From Flavihumibacter sp. (GTDB lineage: Bacteria; Bacteroidota; Bacteroidia; Chitinophagales; Chitinophagaceae), in NCBI GenBank assembly GCA_025455285.1, contig JALOMU010000176.1:1-5051 (forward strand): 5,051 bases of DNA, given 5' to 3'. This document shows positions 1-5,051 of the stretch, one piece after another (position 1 is the stretch's first letter; every line of letters begins with the position of its first letter). The notes under the pieces were generated by a model. It worked only from the letters and a program-made list of their open reading frames with translations. It ran no database searches and was not told the origin of the DNA. The position numbers were made by a program, and so were the translations under genes.

Positions 1-2091
1 CGTTGGGATGATAAAGTAATACAACACCTTCCCTGGTTTAAAATGAGTGATCCCTATGTAACTCAAAATCTGACGGTACGTGATTTGCTGGTCCATCACA
101 GCGGTTTACAGGCTTACGCAGGTGATATCATGTTGTTTCCTCCTGCTACCTACAGCAGGAAAGAGATCCTGCAAAAACTTCCACAACTTCCGCTTCGCTA
201 TGATTTCAGAACCACCTATGCCTATGATAACATCTTGTATGTTGCCGCCGGTGAACTTGTATCGACTGTAGCCGGCATGCCATGGGAAGAATTTGTGCAG
301 GAACGCATTTTCAAAAAGGTGGGTATGAAGGAAAGTATTGCACGTTATACAGACCTGAAAAAGAAAACCAATTTTTCGTTTGGGCATGCCCGTTCCTACA
401 ATGATATCCGGGTGGTGGAAACCTTTCGGGAAACTAATATCGGAGATGCAGGAAATGCGGCTGGTGGAATTGTGTCTAATGCAAGCGATATGGCAAACTG
501 GCTGATAACACAGCTGGATTCAGGCAGAACCCCCAATAAGGAGCGGGTGCTGACACCTGCAGCAACTGCCGATCTCTGGAAGATTATCCGGCCCATGCCT
601 ATCAGTAAAGTGGATTCCCTGATCGCGCCTTCTCAATCTGATTTCTGGGGGTATGCTTCCGGATTTCGCTCCTACAATTATGGAAAATATAAAGTAATCG
701 GACATGGCGGGGCTTTATCCGGATTTGTATCACAAATCGCGCTGGTACCGGATTTGAAACTTGGCGTAGTAGTATTAACCAACCAGGCTTCCACAGCAGC
801 CTATTGGTCCATCATCTATCATGTGTTGGATTATTATATGGGTAATCCAACATTTGACTGGTTGGGTGGATATAAACGAATTCAGGACTCAGCAGTAGCG
901 CGTGCGCTTTCAAGAAAGAAAGACATTAGTATTGCCAGGGTGCAGGGAGATAAACCCTCCCTGCCTTTAAAAGCATATACCGGTAGTTTTACAGAACCTT
1001 TATTGGGACGAGCAACCATTCAATCAGAAGAAGATTCATTGGTATTGCGGTTTGATAACATGGAACATTATGTAGCGGATATGTGCTATTTCCAATACAA
1101 TAATTTTATTGCCAGTTTCAGAAATATGGGAGTTCCTACGGAAGCCTATGTTTCTTATGGATTGAAGGCGGATGGTACGATTGATCGGGTACGCATTGAA
1201 GTGAGAGATCCGGCATCCCGCCTTGATTTTGAAGAGATGGAGCTGAAACCAATTAAAGAGAAAAAAATGGATATCGCTAAACTGGATAAGTCATTGCGGG
1301 CGGAAATGGCCAACTATCCACAGGCTTCCTTTGGCATTGCCTTCAAAGACCTTGGGACAGGCCAAACATTTTTTATCAATGAGAAGGAAACTTTTCATGC
1401 GGCCAGTACTATGAAAACACCTGTACTGATGGAAGCCTATAAGCAGGCTGCCGCCGGTAAGTTTTCTCTGCATGATAAAATAAAAGTGAGCAATAGTTTT
1501 AAGAGTATTGTGGATGGGTCTGCATTTAGTGTAAGTCCGGCGGATGACAGTGAATTTGAATTATATCAACTGATTGGAAAAGAACTACCGATTTCTGATA
1601 TTCTTCATCGCATGATTACCAAAAGCAGTAACCTGGCAACCAATATGATGATTGACCTGGTTGGTGCAGAGAACGTGATGGCCACGATGATGGAAATGGG
1701 TGCGCGAGATATCCAGGTGCTAAGAGGAGTTGAAGACCAGAAAGCGTTTGATGCCGGGAGGAATAATACCACAACTGCCTATGATTTGATGCTGCTATTT
1801 GAACAGTTGGGTAATGGAAGTTTTGTCAGCAAGATGGCTTGTGCTGAAATGATTCGTGTACTGCAGGATCAGTATTACAGGGATGCTATACCGGCCAAGT
1901 TGCCGGCTGATGTAAAGACTGCTACCAAGAGTGGTTCCATCACCAAAATAGCGCATGACTCAGGGATTGTGTATTTGCCGGATGGCCGGAAATATGTGGT
2001 AGTATTGTTATCTCGTGGATTTGAAAAGCATTCCGATGCCACCGGAGTTTTGGCAGAATTGTCTAAGATGATTTATGATGCGGTGAAATAA
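1..2091 (+). CDS. Serine hydrolase fusion: class C-like + DUF3471-like + class A-like beta-lactamase modules (5' partial)
   Basis: Probable exported serine hydrolase acting on beta-lactam-like or peptide/ester substrates; the true substrate is unknown. The frame is open from base 1, and the first 14 codons (including HLPWF) fit the class C family, so the ATG at 43 is not the start. The signal peptide and first SxxK nucleophile must lie upstream. Numbering from the first visible codon: the class C-like module covers about 1-285, with the YxN motif as YDN at 75-77 and the third motif as HGG at 235-237. A DUF3471-like beta domain spans about 314-417. The class A-like module covers about 423-696, with STMK at 469-472 (nucleophile S469), SSN at 542-544 in place of SDN, a candidate general base E578, and KSG at 643-645 in place of KTG. 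Fusing two serine hydrolase folds is the odd feature. The first module's lost N-terminus prevents judging whether both sites are active. Resistance activity cannot be inferred from this sequence. Confidence 0.9.
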   Translation, partial: RWDDKVIQHLPWFKMSDPYVTQNLTVRDLLVHHSGLQAYAGDIMLFPPATYSRKEILQKLPQLPLRYDFRTTYAYDNILYVAAGELVSTVAGMPWEEFVQERIFKKVGMKESIARYTDLKKKTNFSFGHARSYNDIRVVETFRETNIGDAGNAAGGIVSNASDMANWLITQLDSGRTPNKERVLTPAATADLWKIIRPMPISKVDSLIAPSQSDFWGYASGFRSYNYGKYKVIGHGGALSGFVSQIALVPDLKLGVVVLTNQASTAAYWSIIYHVLDYYMGNPTFDWLGGYKRIQDSAVARALSRKKDISIARVQGDKPSLPLKAYTGSFTEPLLGRATIQSEEDSLVLRFDNMEHYVADMCYFQYNNFIASFRNMGVPTEAYVSYGLKADGTIDRVRIEVRDPASRLDFEEMELKPIKEKKMDIAKLDKSLRAEMANYPQASFGIAFKDLGTGQTFFINEKETFHAASTMKTPVLMEAYKQAAAGKFSLHDKIKVSNSFKSIVDGSAFSVSPADDSEFELYQLIGKELPISDILHRMITKSSNLATNMMIDLVGAENVMATMMEMGARDIQVLRGVEDQKAFDAGRNNTTTAYDLMLLFEQLGNGSFVSKMACAEMIRVLQDQYYRDAIPAKLPADVKTATKSGSITKIAHDSGIVYLPDGRKYVVVLLSRGFEKHSDATGVLAELSKMIYDAVK

Positions 2092-2093
2092 AA

Positions 2094-2119
2094 AAAGTGG
2101 CCCGTTGCCGAGCCACTTT
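2094..2119 (-). terminator. Rho-independent terminator of katG, probably bidirectional
   Basis: A perfect 8-bp inverted repeat, AAAGTGGC at 2094-2101 and GCCACTTT at 2112-2119, encloses a 10-nt loop in which CG/CG can form two further pairs. Read on the minus strand, the stem is followed by seven T, one A and three T, which is a good U-tract. It lies 23 bp beyond the katG stop codon. Read on the plus strand, the stem lies two bases beyond the serine hydrolase stop (2089-2091) and ends in only three T, so termination in that direction should be weaker. The minus-strand U-tract is encoded by the A-run that overlaps the stop codon of the convergent gene. Folding energy was not computed. Confidence 0.82.
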
Positions 2120-2142
2120 GCATGTGTATATCCGAGCCTTAA

Positions 2143-4401
<2,259 letters not shown>

Positions 4402-4420
4402 TTAGACGTTGGGTTTACTG

Positions 4421-4447
4421 CGAAATTATCGATGATTTATTCAACAA
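4421..4447 (-). promoter_or_regulatory. Candidate Bacteroidota-type katG promoter
   Basis: On the minus strand, TAATTTCG (4428 down to 4421) matches the Bacteroidota -7 consensus TAnnTTTG at five of six fixed positions. TTGTTG (4447 down to 4442) lies upstream as a possible -33 element. The spacer from the first TTG to the -7 element is 16 nt, slightly shorter than usual, which lowers confidence. The implied transcript would begin near 4415 and have a leader of about 30 nt before the katG start codon. Confidence 0.4.
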
Positions 4448-4472
4448 TTTTATTTATTTATTAAATGATAAG

Positions 4473-4487
4473 ATAGATAAAATCTAT
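4473..4487. promoter_or_regulatory. OxyR-like palindromic operator
   Basis: The 15-mer ATAGATAAAATCTAT is an inverted repeat (ATAGAT, three A, ATCTAT). It matches all ten fixed positions of the published OxyR motif ATAGntnnnanCTAT, and it also fits the general LysR-type T-N11-A pattern. Its centre is 97 bp upstream of the katG start codon and about 65 bp upstream of the transcription start inferred from the candidate promoter, the usual place for a LysR-family recognition site. It also lies 27 bp before the start codon of the divergent gene. The second tandem motif expected for an OxyR tetramer is poor on the katG side; a partial match (6 of 10 fixed positions) lies 7 bp away at 4495-4509. 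Whether this genome encodes OxyR is not visible here. Confidence 0.6.
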
Positions 4488-4514
4488 ATTGCAAATCGCT
4501 ATTAAAACTTACTT

Positions 4515-5051
4515 ATGAAAAAGATGGGAATTATTGCCTTATTGTTTTTAATGATAACCTCCTTTCATTCCGGATCAGGGGATTTTGTAGGTGTGATTAA
4601 AATAAAACACAAATACAAAGATCTGGAGGGTAAGGATATTACTGCTCGTCTGGCACCTTATCTGGGCAAAGAATGGGAGTATTATATAGATGATAAAAAC
4701 TATAAATCGGTGAATGAATCCGGCAATTGGGTTCAGCTCTATAACGGAGAAACGAATCTGTATTATTCTTTTACGAAAGAAAAGAAAGCTTCAAAATACG
4801 ATGCAGGAACAATGTCCTCACCCAAATTTGAAGTGACCTATTTAGACCGAAAGGAAAAAGTAGCTGGCTATTTATGTGATATAATGAAAGTGGAAACAGA
4901 TAACCAGACTGCCATTTATTATTACAGTAAGGAAATCAGAACGAATCCGGACAATTTCGCCAATCATAATTTTGGTAACTGGAATCAGTATCTGAAGGCT
5001 GCTGATGGCGGAATCACACTCAAATTTGAATTAACGGATCATAAAAACAAA
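4515..5051 (+). CDS. Uncharacterised exported protein, possibly DUF4412-like (3' partial)
   Basis: The first 179 codons are visible and the frame is still open at the window end. The N-terminus is a typical signal peptide: MKKM, a hydrophobic core at about residues 5-16 (GIIALLFLMITS), then a polar stretch ending in GSG near residue 22. No cysteine follows closely, so a soluble periplasmic or secreted protein is more likely than a lipoprotein. The mature part is beta-rich and full of aromatic residues, including KEWEYYID at 52-59, NWVQLYNGETNLYYSF at 71-86, GYLCDIMKV at 118-126 and HNFGNWNQYL at 151-160. The alternation and the GYxC block recall exported Bacteroidota proteins of the DUF4412 type, from memory only. 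No catalytic motif is seen and the function is unknown. The start is the first ATG of the frame giving a proper signal peptide; an ATG at 4524 would shorten it by three residues. It is divergent from katG, with the OxyR-like box just upstream. Confidence 0.85.
   Translation, partial: MKKMGIIALLFLMITSFHSGSGDFVGVIKIKHKYKDLEGKDITARLAPYLGKEWEYYIDDKNYKSVNESGNWVQLYNGETNLYYSFTKEKKASKYDAGTMSSPKFEVTYLDRKEKVAGYLCDIMKVETDNQTAIYYYSKEIRTNPDNFANHNFGNWNQYLKAADGGITLKFELTDHKNK

Noticed and set aside
43..45. ATG at 43 as the start of the serine hydrolase
   Set aside because: The frame is open to base 1 and its first codons encode family-typical sequence (WDD...HLPWF). Starting at 43 would also leave no signal peptide or SxxK nucleophile.
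1399..1935. Calling the second module a clinical class A antibiotic-resistance gene
   Set aside because: The SSN and KSG motifs, altered omega loop, longer spacing and fusion context point to a general serine hydrolase family; sequence alone does not support a resistance claim.
4449..4463. TTTA repeats as a possible tandem-repeat locus
   Set aside because: Only three copies in a very AT-rich promoter region; more simply explained as an A/T tract.

Overview
The window looks like chromosomal DNA from a member of the Bacteroidota, most likely near the Chitinophagaceae/Sphingobacteriales. The reasons are the family signatures of the proteins, moderate G+C in the genes with a very AT-rich intergenic region (about 23% G+C by hand count at 4384-4514), no Shine-Dalgarno sequence at either visible start codon, and a candidate promoter of the TTG / TAnnTTTG type. 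The taxon is inferred, since there is no rRNA or other marker here.

Layout: (1) 1-2091, plus strand: the 3' part of a large serine hydrolase gene whose start lies before the window. It joins a class C beta-lactamase-like module, a DUF3471-like beta domain and a class A beta-lactamase-like module in one reading frame. (2) 2092-2142: a short convergent gap holding a strong stem-loop terminator, best suited to the minus-strand gene and probably working in both directions. (3) 2143-4383, minus strand: a complete, intact katG (bifunctional catalase-peroxidase, 746 aa). (4) 4384-4514: a 131-bp AT-rich divergent intergenic region with a candidate katG promoter and a perfect match to the OxyR 15-mer ATAGntnnnanCTAT at 4473-4487. 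(5) 4515-5051, plus strand: the first 179 codons of an uncharacterised exported protein, cut off by the window end.

How the parts relate: katG is monocistronic as far as can be seen, with its own promoter region and terminator. The OxyR-like site suggests peroxide-responsive control of katG and perhaps of the divergent exported-protein gene, which starts only 27 bp from the box. The serine hydrolase is convergent to katG and shows no functional link to it. I found no mobile element, CRISPR array, RNA gene or multi-gene novel system. The points most worth following up are the OxyR-like box, the two-hydrolase fusion, and the A7 tract at its domain junction.
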